The notes under the pieces were generated by a model that saw nothing but the letters and a program-made list of their open reading frames with translations, made no database searches and was not told the origin of the DNA. The translations under genes were made by a program, and so were the position numbers. From an uncultured Lachnospiraceae bacterium (GTDB taxonomy: Bacteria; Bacillota; Clostridia; Lachnospirales; Lachnospiraceae): a DNA stretch of 8,221 bases. Of this stretch, positions 1-5,782 are shown in pieces. The first letter of the stretch is position 1. Each line of letters opens with the position of its first letter. The stretch covers positions 1 through 8,221 of the forward strand of contig CAJUEI010000173.1 in NCBI GenBank assembly GCA_910585255.1. The letters are read 5' to 3'.

Positions 1-57
1 CGGTAAGGCACAGGACTTTGACTCCTGCATTCGTTGGTTCGAATCCAACTAGCCCTG
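1..57 (+). tRNA. tRNA-Gln (anticodon TTG), 5' end cut off by the window
   Basis: Visible parts are the end of the D arm (GGTAAGGC), the anticodon arm 11-27 (stem CAGGA/TCCTG, seven-base loop with anticodon TTG at 18-20), the T arm 33-49 (GTTGG, loop TTCGAAT, CCAAC), the acceptor 3' strand 50-56 and discriminator G57. UUG reads CAA/CAG glutamine codons. The acceptor 5' strand and the start of the D arm lie upstream of the window. No CCA is encoded, so it must be added after transcription. It sits 41 bases before tRNA-Lys and is probably co-transcribed with it. Confidence 0.93.
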
Positions 58-98
58 TTGAATCCGAAAGAAGTTGTTAGGGTTTTTAGAATGGATTT

Positions 99-171
99 GG
101 GATACTAGCTCAGTAGGTAGAGCACTTGACTTTTAATCAAGGTGTCGCGGGTTCGAATCCCGCGTGTCTCA
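99..171 (+). tRNA. tRNA-Lys (anticodon TTT)
   Basis: Complete 73-base cloverleaf. Acceptor 99-105 (GGGATAC) pairs with 164-170 (GTGTCTC) using two G-U pairs, and the discriminator is A171. The D arm holds AGCTCAGTAGGTAGAGC. Anticodon stem 125-129/137-141 (CTTGA/TCAAG) carries loop CTTTTAA with TTT at 132-134. T arm 147-163 is GCGGG, TTCGAAT, CCCGC. No CCA is encoded. It is the last gene of the cluster, since a terminator follows within about ten bases. Confidence 0.97.
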
Positions 172-181
172 TGAAAGGTAC

Positions 182-212
182 AATAGTTCGCAATGCGGGC
201 TATTTTTTTTTT
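182..212 (+). terminator. Rho-independent terminator of the tRNA cluster
   Basis: Stem AATAGTTCGC (182-191) pairs with GCGGGCTATT (195-204) with two central U-G pairs and a three-base AAT loop, followed by a T run to 212. It begins 10 bases after tRNA-Lys and separates the tRNAs from the lipoprotein gene. Confidence 0.88.
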
Positions 213-293
213 GCAACGAATAGGTATTTTTTGCGTGAATACAGATAGAAAGGAACAGATAACAACAATATTTCATGAGGAGGAGAATAAAAT

Positions 294-1253
294 ATGAGAA
301 GATGGTTTTCATTAGGGTGTGCCATAGTATTGGCAGGGATTCTTATAACAGGGTGCGGAAGCAATAAGAGCAGCAGTCAGTCGATGTATGATGCGGTAAG
401 TAACGAAATGGCGATAGCGGAGACAACGATGGCAGCAGTAGAAAGCAAAGGAGAAATGGAATATGAAGAAGGCTTAGGGGATGGGACTGCGGTGAATGAG
501 GAGGTAGATTTTACCGGAAGGAAATTGATTAAAACAGTATCTATGGATGTGGAGACAGAGGAGTTTGACGAATTGGTTGCGAAGCTGTTAAGCAGAGTCA
601 GCGGACTTGGCGGATATGTGGAGAATTCTAGTACTAATAATCCTAGTTCTTATGTGAATAGGGGCAGATCGGCAAACTATATGATTCGGGTTCCTTCTGA
701 ACGGTTGGATGAACTGGTGGGAAATGTAACGGAATTGGCAAATGTAACATGGAAGGAAGAAAATGTACAGGATATTACGCTTCACTATGTGGATGTGGAA
801 AGTCATAAAATTGCACTTCAGACGGAGCAAGATCGGCTGCTGGTTTTAATGGAGCAGGCAGAATCGGTAGAGGATTTAATTGCAATAGAAGAACGGCTGT
901 CGGAAATTCGTTATCAGATTCAAAATTATGAGTCTACTTTGCGGACGTATGATAATCAAGTTAATTATAGTACACTGCATTTAGCTATAGCAGAGGTAAA
1001 AAAATTAACGCCGCAGGAAGAACCTGGGGTATGGGAGAGAATCCGGGAGGGCTTTTCGGAGAATTTAGAACGGGTTATGGTAGGAACACGAGATTTCTTA
1101 ATTGGAGTGATTGTTGATATTCCTTATTTGGTGATTTGGGGGGTTGTACTATTTTTAGGATTTTTAATTGGAAAGAAAGTAGTAAAAAAGAAGGGATTTT
1201 GGAGTTTTAAAAAGTTTCGCTCTAAAGGAAAGAAAGATCCCGAGGAAAAATAG
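294..1253 (+). CDS. DUF4349 domain-containing lipoprotein
   Basis: Predicted 319-residue exported lipoprotein. Residues 1-20 form a lipoprotein signal: basic MRR, a hydrophobic core, and a lipobox ending I18-T19-G20-C21, with C21 the expected lipidated Cys. Residues 22-70 are a low-complexity acidic/Ser-rich linker. Residues about 72-235 match what I know of DUF4349: a beta-rich part (RKLIKTVSMDVET, then a Gly-rich turn and a YMIRVP strand), a helical coiled-coil-like stretch at about 165-217, and a closing strand near 221-235. A second hydrophobic segment at about 268-293 is followed by a Lys-rich tail, suggesting a C-terminal membrane anchor with a cytoplasmic end. The start has a strong GAGGAGGAG site at 277-285, eight bases upstream. 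The molecular function of DUF4349 is unknown; a cell-envelope role is inference from topology. No terminator is evident before iscR. Confidence 0.87.
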   Translation: MRRWFSLGCAIVLAGILITGCGSNKSSSQSMYDAVSNEMAIAETTMAAVESKGEMEYEEGLGDGTAVNEEVDFTGRKLIKTVSMDVETEEFDELVAKLLSRVSGLGGYVENSSTNNPSSYVNRGRSANYMIRVPSERLDELVGNVTELANVTWKEENVQDITLHYVDVESHKIALQTEQDRLLVLMEQAESVEDLIAIEERLSEIRYQIQNYESTLRTYDNQVNYSTLHLAIAEVKKLTPQEEPGVWERIREGFSENLERVMVGTRDFLIGVIVDIPYLVIWGVVLFLGFLIGKKVVKKKGFWSFKKFRSKGKKDPEEK

Positions 1254-1309
1254 AGATCGGAAGTGAGAAGTCTGATATGAAATTTACGCAGTGAAAGAGG
1301 TGGCATATC

Positions 1310-1339
1310 TTGACTATTTTTGCTTGAAAAGTTTATACT
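1310..1339 (+). promoter_or_regulatory. sigma-A type promoter of iscR
   Basis: The -35 TTGACT (1310-1315) and -10 TATACT (1334-1339) are 18 bases apart; each differs from consensus by one base. Transcription would begin around 1346, about 30 bases before the iscR ATG. This supports the ATG at 1377 over the in-frame TTG at 1320, which lies inside the promoter. Confidence 0.75.
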
Positions 1340-1347
1340 AGATAGTA
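1336..1347. promoter_or_regulatory. candidate operator overlapping the iscR -10 box
   Basis: Inverted repeat TACTA-GA-TAGTA (1336-1340, 1343-1347) covers the -10 and probable start site, where a repressor would act. Flanking T/A bases at 1333-1334 and 1349-1350 extend the symmetry weakly. Rrf2-family regulators usually control their own genes from such sites, so autoregulation by IscR is the natural reading, but the sequence is not the Enterobacteria IscR consensus and the site is short and AT-rich. Confidence 0.35.
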
Positions 1348-1376
1348 AAATAGGAGAAGAAAGGGAAAAGAAGAAC

Positions 1377-1817
1377 ATGAGGATATCAACGAAGGGAAGA
1401 TATGCACTGCGTTTAATGTTGGATTTGGCTGTAAATGATGGGGAAGAGTTAATACGGATTAAGGATATATCAAAACGGCAGGGGATTTCAGAAAAGTATT
1501 TGGAACAAATTATTTCTTATTTGAAAAAGGCGGGATATGTAAAAAGTCTTCGGGGGGCACAGGGAGGGTATCGTCTTTCTATGGAGCCAAAAGAGTATAG
1601 TGTGGGGATGATTTTGCGGCTTACAGAGGGAAATATGACTCCTGTGGGGTGCCTTGAGGAGGAAAAAGGGTGTGAGCGGGTGGATTCCTGTACCACAATG
1701 CGGCTATGGGCAATGCTGAATGATGCGGTAAAAAGTGTAATTGATAGGGTGACACTGCAGGATCTGGTGGATTGGGAGAGAGAGGAACAGCGGAAGAAAG
1801 AGATGGGGGATCCGTAA
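1377..1817 (+). CDS. iscR: Rrf2-family transcriptional regulator, IscR-like
   Basis: 146-residue DNA-binding regulator that probably senses Fe-S status and controls Fe-S assembly genes. It opens with MRISTKGRYALRLMLDLA, the family's usual N-terminus, followed by a winged helix: a helix-turn-helix around 29-52 (IKDISKRQGISEKYLEQI) and a wing with LRGAQGGYRL around 58-66. Three cysteines, C92, C99 and C105 (spacing CX6CX5C), stand where IscR-type proteins bind their cluster. E. coli IscR uses a nearby His as fourth ligand (CLTH); here the equivalent position appears to be Met108 (CTTM), so the fourth ligand may differ. The ATG at 1377 is preferred because an upstream in-frame TTG (1320) would lie within the promoter and add a 19-residue leader unlike the family. 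Its ribosome binding site is weak (AAGGGA near 1362-1366). iscU follows 99 bases downstream behind its own promoter. Confidence 0.9.
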   Translation: MRISTKGRYALRLMLDLAVNDGEELIRIKDISKRQGISEKYLEQIISYLKKAGYVKSLRGAQGGYRLSMEPKEYSVGMILRLTEGNMTPVGCLEEEKGCERVDSCTTMRLWAMLNDAVKSVIDRVTLQDLVDWEREEQRKKEMGDP

Positions 1818-1842
1818 ATCATACTAAAATAATAGGAAATGC

Positions 1843-1870
1843 TTGACAAGGGCGGAGATTTTCGTATAAT
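1843..1870 (+). promoter_or_regulatory. sigma-A type promoter of iscU
   Basis: TTGACA (1843-1848), 16-base spacer, TATAAT (1865-1870): both boxes match consensus exactly. The probable start is near 1877, giving a leader of about 40 bases. Just after the -10 lies a short dyad, ATAC (1869-1872) and GTAT (1878-1881), and the octamer GATAGTAA found at the iscR start site (1341-1348) recurs at 1893-1900. These are the obvious places to look for IscR control of iscU, but each is short enough to be chance. Confidence 0.8.
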
Positions 1871-1916
1871 ACAAATAGTATGACAGATAGCTGATAGTAA
1901 GGAGGAACTAGAAAAT

Positions 1917-2360
1917 ATGTATAGTGAAAAAGTGATGGATCATTTTAGTAATCCTAGAAATGTAGGAGAGATTGAAGATGCCAGCGGAGTGGGAACAGTA
2001 GGAAATGCTAAGTGTGGGGATATTATGCGGATTTATTTAGATATTGATGAGGATACCAAAGTAATTCGGGACTGTAAGTTTAAGACATTTGGCTGCGGGG
2101 CAGCGGTGGCTACCAGCAGTATGGCAACGGAATTGGTAAAAGGAAAGACAATTTATGAGGCACTGCAAGTAACCAATACGGCAGTGATGGAAGCGTTAGA
2201 TGGACTTCCTCCGGTAAAAGTACACTGTTCCCTTTTAGCGGAAGAGGCGATTCATGCGGCGTTATGGGATTATGCACAGAAAAATGGAATTCAGATTGAG
2301 GGACTTTCCAAACCAAAGGAAGATATTCATGATGGAGAGCAGGAAGTGTCAGAGGAATAG
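1917..2360 (+). CDS. iscU: Fe-S cluster assembly scaffold, NifU/IscU N-terminal type
   Basis: 147-residue cytoplasmic scaffold on which Fe-S clusters are built from sulfur delivered by a cysteine desulfurase. It begins MYSEKVMDHFSNPRNVG, typical of the family. The three cluster-binding cysteines are C33 (in CGD, with D35), C60 (in FGCGAAVA) and C104 (in KVHCS). LPPVK at 97-101, just before C104, is the motif through which IscU proteins bind Hsp70-type chaperones. An extra Cys is at 53. The last 20 residues are acidic and poorly conserved, and there is no NifU middle or C-terminal domain, so this is the short IscU-like form. AAGGAGG at 1899-1905 precedes the ATG. The usual partner, a NifS/IscS desulfurase, does not lie between iscR and this gene. 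tdk starts 29 bases after its stop. Confidence 0.95.
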   Translation: MYSEKVMDHFSNPRNVGEIEDASGVGTVGNAKCGDIMRIYLDIDEDTKVIRDCKFKTFGCGAAVATSSMATELVKGKTIYEALQVTNTAVMEALDGLPPVKVHCSLLAEEAIHAALWDYAQKNGIQIEGLSKPKEDIHDGEQEVSEE

Positions 2361-2389
2361 ATAGGGTTTGGGAAAGGACGAAAAGCAGT

Positions 2390-2977
2390 ATGGCAAAACT
2401 TTTTTTTCGCTATGGGGCAATGGGAAGTTCAAAGACGGCCAATGCTTTGATGGTGGAATATAATTACCGAGAGAGAGGGAAACGGGCTTTATTAGTAAAG
2501 CCTAGGACGGATGTTCGGGATGGGGGGCATGTGATTCGATCACGGATAGGAATAGAACGGGAATGTATTTTGCTGGAAGATCTGCAGCAGATGGAGGAAG
2601 AAACTATTCGGGAATATGATTGTGTGATTGTGGATGAGGCACAGTTTGCAAAGAAAGAACAAGTGGAATTTTTGGTTTCTATTGTGGATAGGCTTTTTGT
2701 TCCGGTGATTTGCTATGGGCTTCGGACGGATTTTCGAAATGAGCTTTTTGAGGGAAGTATGTGGCTTTTAGCTTGGGCAGATGTGATTGAGGAGATTCGG
2801 ACGGTTTGTTGGTGCGGGAGGGCTGCCAGATGTAATGCACGGTTTAATAGGGACGGGAAGATGATTCGGACAGGAGAACAGGTTGTGCTTGGGGGGAATG
2901 ATGCTTATATTGCACTTTGTAGAAAGCATTTTTATGAGGGGGATTTGGGTCCTGGATGGGGGAAGATGCTGGAATGA
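2390..2977 (+). CDS. tdk: thymidine kinase, class II type
   Basis: 195-residue salvage enzyme phosphorylating thymidine (and probably deoxyuridine) to the monophosphate with ATP. The N-terminal P-loop is GAMGSSKT at 9-16, where Ser14 replaces the second glycine of the textbook GxxxxGK(S/T). The Walker B/catalytic stretch is VIVDEAQF, with E83 the likely catalytic base. The FxRDGxxI-like early segment and the GLRTDFRNELFEGS block (110-123) are typical. The structural zinc site is C140/C142 (VCWCG) plus C177 and H180 (ALCRKHF). The lasso region with R151-F152-N153 and a Tyr near 173 lies between them. Length is normal for the family. An AAAGGA site at 2373-2378 precedes the ATG. Only 29 bases separate it from iscU with no terminator, so it is probably read from the iscU promoter; the functional link is not obvious. 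Confidence 0.95.
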   Translation: MAKLFFRYGAMGSSKTANALMVEYNYRERGKRALLVKPRTDVRDGGHVIRSRIGIERECILLEDLQQMEEETIREYDCVIVDEAQFAKKEQVEFLVSIVDRLFVPVICYGLRTDFRNELFEGSMWLLAWADVIEEIRTVCWCGRAARCNARFNRDGKMIRTGEQVVLGGNDAYIALCRKHFYEGDLGPGWGKMLE

Positions 2978-2982
2978 GGGGG

Positions 2983-3238
2983 GACGCTAGAGTGGGGAAG
3001 GAATCTCTTCCTGCTGTTCCGCTCTCCGAAAAGTAAGAAAGTCTAATGCTTCTGGGTGCAGGTACATCCAGCCGGACGGACCGGGATGCAATTCGCCCGT
3101 GCAGCGGGCTAAACACATCCCTTTTTTGTCATCTGCCGATGACAAAAATCCTAGGGATCGACAGAAGCATAAGACTTTCTAACTTTCCTCCGAAGTCACA
3201 GCAGGAAGAGGTTCCTTCCCCGCTCTGGCTGTCTTTTC
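2983..3238 (+). ncRNA. large structured RNA candidate with a long closing hairpin (raiA-motif RNA possible)
   Basis: This stretch folds back on itself. Outer stem: 2986-3017 pairs with 3198-3229 in 32 consecutive pairs, three of them U-G (2988, 2993, 3004). After an internal loop (3018-3029 / 3187-3197), 3030-3054 pairs with 3162-3186 with only two A-A mismatches. The core 3055-3161 holds further stems: GCCCG/CGGGC (3095-3099/3105-3109) nested in GGGATG/CATCCC (3083-3088/3116-3121), and an 11-bp hairpin 3123-3133/3138-3148 with loop TGCC. All three outer-stem differences are pairs on the + strand but would be A-C mismatches on the - strand, so the + strand is favoured. TCTTTT follows the stem, so the element may also end the iscR-iscU-tdk transcript. 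Size, long stem and compact core suggest a clostridial non-coding RNA; raiA is my best guess from memory of its shape, not a verified match. A MITE-like element is the alternative. Confidence 0.6.
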
Positions 3239-3426
3239 CTGCCTGTAGGTTTAAAGTTGATTCATTTATCTTTGGAGGAGATTTGGCGGTAAGGTTATGT
3301 GGTAGGATTGTTTTTTGAGATGATTTCGGATATTAGATTTTTGTTTGGGAGTAAATGTGTATTGTTATTTTTAGGGTTGGAATTTTTAAGGTAAGGTTAG
3401 GCAGGATAGTTAGAATTAGGGATGAA
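3239..3426. other. intergenic stretch with no identified feature
   Basis: AT/G-rich DNA between the structured element and the blaI-type operator. I found no open frame with a credible start and ribosome binding site, no convincing hairpin and no promoter. A 10-base direct repeat (GGTAAGGTTA at 3288-3297 and 3390-3399) is the only internal repetition and may be chance. Confidence 0.5.
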
Positions 3427-3504
3427 AAAATCGTTGACAATTTTGTCTATTTGGTATAGACTTATCGTAGTCTATATTGAATAGACAAAATTGCCGGCGA
3501 TTTT
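3427..3504. promoter_or_regulatory. promoter inside a nested palindrome: dual operator for the BlaI/MecI-like repressor
   Basis: A -35 TTGACA lies at 3434-3439 with a weaker -10 TAGACT at 3457-3462 (17-base spacer; TATAGA at 3455 is the alternative). Two identical 17-bp dyads, GTCTAT-N5-ATAGAC, lie at 3445-3461 and 3470-3486, 25 bp centre to centre. The whole region is symmetric about 3465.5: CAATTTTGTCTAT (3438-3450) is the exact inverse of 3481-3493, and AAAATCG (3427-3433) of 3498-3504. BlaI/MecI repressors bind such dyads as dimers next to their own promoters, so this is the likely autoregulatory operator. The half-site differs from the staphylococcal TACA/TGTA form. Confidence 0.8.
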
Positions 3505-3533
3505 ATTTTTAGTTTAGGAGATTTTTGGTTTTT

Positions 3534-3893
3534 ATGGAAGAGTATTTTTTGGGAGCAGTTGAGAGTAGATTTGCGGAGCTTGTGTGGGCAAATGCACCTT
3601 TGTCAACGAATGAATTGATTCGGATTTGTGAACAGGAATTGGGGTGGAAGCGGACGACTACTTATACGGTATTAAAAAAGTTTATAGAGCGGGGAATTTT
3701 TGATAATCAGAATCGGGTGGTAGTGGTATTGATTTCAAAAGAGGAGTTTTATGCGAAGCAGAGTGAGCTTTATATTGAGCGGTCGTTTGGAGGATCGCTT
3801 CCTAGCTTTTTGGCTGCTTTTACTTCTAAGCGAACGTTGTCAGAAAAAGAGATTGAGGAAATTGAACATATTATTAATGGGAGGAAAGAGTAA
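3534..3893 (+). CDS. BlaI/MecI/CopY-family transcriptional repressor
   Basis: About 119-residue winged-helix repressor, expected to bind the dyads just upstream as a dimer and to be inactivated when the downstream M56 peptidase is triggered. Residues 8-33 (ESRFAELVWANAPLSTNEL and on) match the first helices of the family, RTTTYTVLKKF (40-50) is the recognition-helix region, and the wing follows near 60-67. Residues 73-119 form the dimerisation part, with FGGSLPSFLAAF then LSEKEIEEIEHII, as in the family. The start is uncertain: ATG 3534 lies 13 bases after AGGAG (3516-3520), whereas an in-frame TTG at 3525 lies only four bases after it and would add three residues. I prefer the ATG. The stop codon TAA overlaps the ribosome binding site of the next gene, indicating translational coupling. 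No beta-lactamase gene is nearby. Confidence 0.85.
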   Translation: MEEYFLGAVESRFAELVWANAPLSTNELIRICEQELGWKRTTTYTVLKKFIERGIFDNQNRVVVVLISKEEFYAKQSELYIERSFGGSLPSFLAAFTSKRTLSEKEIEEIEHIINGRKE

Positions 3894-3903
3894 GGAGGTA
3901 TGT

Positions 3904-5661
3904 ATGAATTTTTATCTAATGCAGATAGTTGGGTTTATGGTTCGGATTGGCTGTCAGGCGAGTATTACGGTTTTTTTTGTCTTTCTTGCTCGGGTGATTT
4001 TGGATCGGGTTCGGATGCCTAGACGGTATAGTTGGTTTTTATGGTGGATTCCTTATATTCGTTTGATTTTGCCAATACAGTTGAAAAGTACGGTAAGTCT
4101 TTTGCCTAATTTTAATTATTCGGCAGTAATGAAGAAGATTGGTCAGCCTGTTGTTTATGTTGATTCTGATAAAATGGATCTTGCGGCAAGTGTGCCGGAA
4201 GCAGTTGCTCGATCGGAAGGGGCAGTTTCTTTTTGGTCGGAAGGGATGGTTTCTTTTTGGGGGGTATTTTTGGGGATATGGGGAATTGGAGTGCTGGTAC
4301 TTTTAGGATATGGACTTTTTTCGGTGATACGATTAAAGAAGAGACTTCGGGTTAGTGTTCAGGAATCGGAACAGGTTTATATAACGGATCATATTCCTGC
4401 TGCCTTTGTGATGGGGATTCGTTCTGCGAGAATTTATCTTCCTTCTGATCTGCCAGAAGATAGAAAGGAATATATTATTTGCCATGAGCAGCAGCATATG
4501 AAAAGAAAGGATTATATTGTAAAGCCGATTTTCTTTTTTATAACTTGTCTTTATTGGATTCATCCTCTTTTGTGGGTGGCTTATATTTTGGCGGGCAGAG
4601 ATATGGAATTTGCTTGTGATGAAGCCGTGATACAATCAAAATCGTTTTCCTATCGCCAGAAATATGCAGAGGTTTTGTTAAAGGAATCGATTCGCTCGAA
4701 GGGATTGTCTGCTGTGCCGCTTGCTTTTTCAAAGGAAAGCCCGAAAAAAAGGATTCAGCATATTATTTCTTATAAAAGACCTTGGGTTTTTGTTACAATC
4801 GGAGGAATAGCAGGAATGATCGTATTGACGGCTGCTTTATTGACTGATCCGGTGAAAAAGACAGAAGGTGAAGCGGGTTTAGAGGGACAGAGTATTGCAG
4901 AGCAGCAGATGAAACAACAGTTATGGCAGGTGATGGAAGCAAAGATAGAAGAGGAAAAAGAGTTTTTGATAAAACGACAGGAAAGCAGACAGGTAACGGA
5001 GCAAACAGCATATTTGACGGATAAAAAGATAGAAGAATATAGGGGAGAGCTGACAGAGATAGAAGCAGAAAAAGAAAAAGAGTATTTTCAGGATAGGTTG
5101 AGTTCAGAAGGACAGACAGAGGAAGAAAGAGAAGATTTGGAGTTAAAGCCGCTGCAGATTAATCGAAACAGAACGATAGGAACGGAGGTTCCTAGATTGT
5201 ATTATGTGGATAAGGATAGGATTATATTTGGTGGAGATTTTGGAATTTTTGTTTATTCAAAGGCAGAGAAGGCGATTGTAAGGGGGATTGATTTAGAAGC
5301 GATTGGCTGTTCTGTTATTCCGAATCAGCGAGATTGTCAGATATCGGTTTCTTTGGATGGGACTGTGATATATTTTCATCCAATAGAGATTTCTTCTGAC
5401 AGAACGAATATACGAGTACATCCGGCAGGTTCAGTAAAGTGGCTGGTTTATTCTGTTTTGGATCATACTTTGACAATAAAAGAAAATCTTCATGTCAGTG
5501 AGGAATATTTGTATCAAGGAGTTTTAGAGGAAGGGAGTATGGCTGTTTACCGGGCAAGCGGAAAAGAGAATACCTGTATCCTTTCTTATTCAGATACGAT
5601 TGGAAGTATTTCTTGGTCGGAGAATGGAGAGGAAGAGTATCCTTTTTTTGGAAATCCTTAA
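3904..5661 (+). CDS. M56 family (BlaR1-like) membrane metallopeptidase with unusual C-terminal sensor region
   Basis: 585-residue protein, expected to be an integral membrane zinc protease that responds to an external signal and inactivates the BlaI-like repressor. Hydrophobic segments lie at about 5-31, 43-61, 117-139, 207-229 and 294-314. The zinc site is HEQQH at 194-198, with DMEFACDE (E235) supplying the third ligand as in M56 enzymes. The segment after the last membrane helix is outside the cell: a Glu/Lys-rich, probably coiled-coil stretch at about 327-414, then a beta-rich domain at about 419-585 with motifs RLYYVDKDRIIFGGDFGIFVY and VSLDGTVIYF. I see none of the penicillin-binding motifs (SxxK, SxN, KTG arrangement) of classical BlaR1/MecR1, so it probably senses something else. 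The ATG at 3904 follows AAGGAGG (3892-3898) by five bases; the frame stays open upstream to 3751 within the repressor gene, but that extension has no role I can support. Confidence 0.85.
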   Translation: MNFYLMQIVGFMVRIGCQASITVFFVFLARVILDRVRMPRRYSWFLWWIPYIRLILPIQLKSTVSLLPNFNYSAVMKKIGQPVVYVDSDKMDLAASVPEAVARSEGAVSFWSEGMVSFWGVFLGIWGIGVLVLLGYGLFSVIRLKKRLRVSVQESEQVYITDHIPAAFVMGIRSARIYLPSDLPEDRKEYIICHEQQHMKRKDYIVKPIFFFITCLYWIHPLLWVAYILAGRDMEFACDEAVIQSKSFSYRQKYAEVLLKESIRSKGLSAVPLAFSKESPKKRIQHIISYKRPWVFVTIGGIAGMIVLTAALLTDPVKKTEGEAGLEGQSIAEQQMKQQLWQVMEAKIEEEKEFLIKRQESRQVTEQTAYLTDKKIEEYRGELTEIEAEKEKEYFQDRLSSEGQTEEEREDLELKPLQINRNRTIGTEVPRLYYVDKDRIIFGGDFGIFVYSKAEKAIVRGIDLEAIGCSVIPNQRDCQISVSLDGTVIYFHPIEISSDRTNIRVHPAGSVKWLVYSVLDHTLTIKENLHVSEEYLYQGVLEEGSMAVYRASGKENTCILSYSDTIGSISWSENGEEEYPFFGNP

Positions 5662-5699
5662 TTTTACAAACATTTTAGAAATTAATTTTGAAAAAACCT

Positions 5700-5727
5700 T
5701 TGCATTACTATAAAAAACCTTTATAAT
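5700..5727 (+). promoter_or_regulatory. sigma-A type promoter of the DUF6106-like gene
   Basis: TTGCAT (5700-5705), 16-base spacer, TATAAT (5722-5727) in AT-rich DNA, starting 39 bases after the peptidase stop. The start site would be near 5734, about 50 bases before the ATG. No terminator is visible between the peptidase gene and this promoter, so read-through is possible. Confidence 0.7.
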
Positions 5728-5782
5728 CTATTTCAGAGACTAATAAATTACTTTTAGCAGTAAATACGAGGGAGGAACTTAA

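Noticed and set aside
1320..1376. TTG start giving a 19-residue longer IscR
   Set aside because: It lies between the -35 and -10 boxes of the iscR promoter, and the family normally begins at MRISTKGRYAL.
3046..3318. 90-codon + strand frame across the long hairpin
   Set aside because: It begins inside the inner stem, lacks a ribosome binding site, and its sequence is dictated by the inverted repeat. The opposite-strand frame at 2844-3116 overlaps tdk and is likewise a shadow.
3288..3399. Direct repeat GGTAAGGTTA, two copies 102 bases apart
   Set aside because: Ten bases in G/T-rich DNA with no other shared context; chance is sufficient.
3751..3903. Upstream extension of the M56 peptidase frame
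   Set aside because: It overlaps most of the second half of the repressor gene in another frame, and the ATG at 3904 has an excellent ribosome binding site five bases away.
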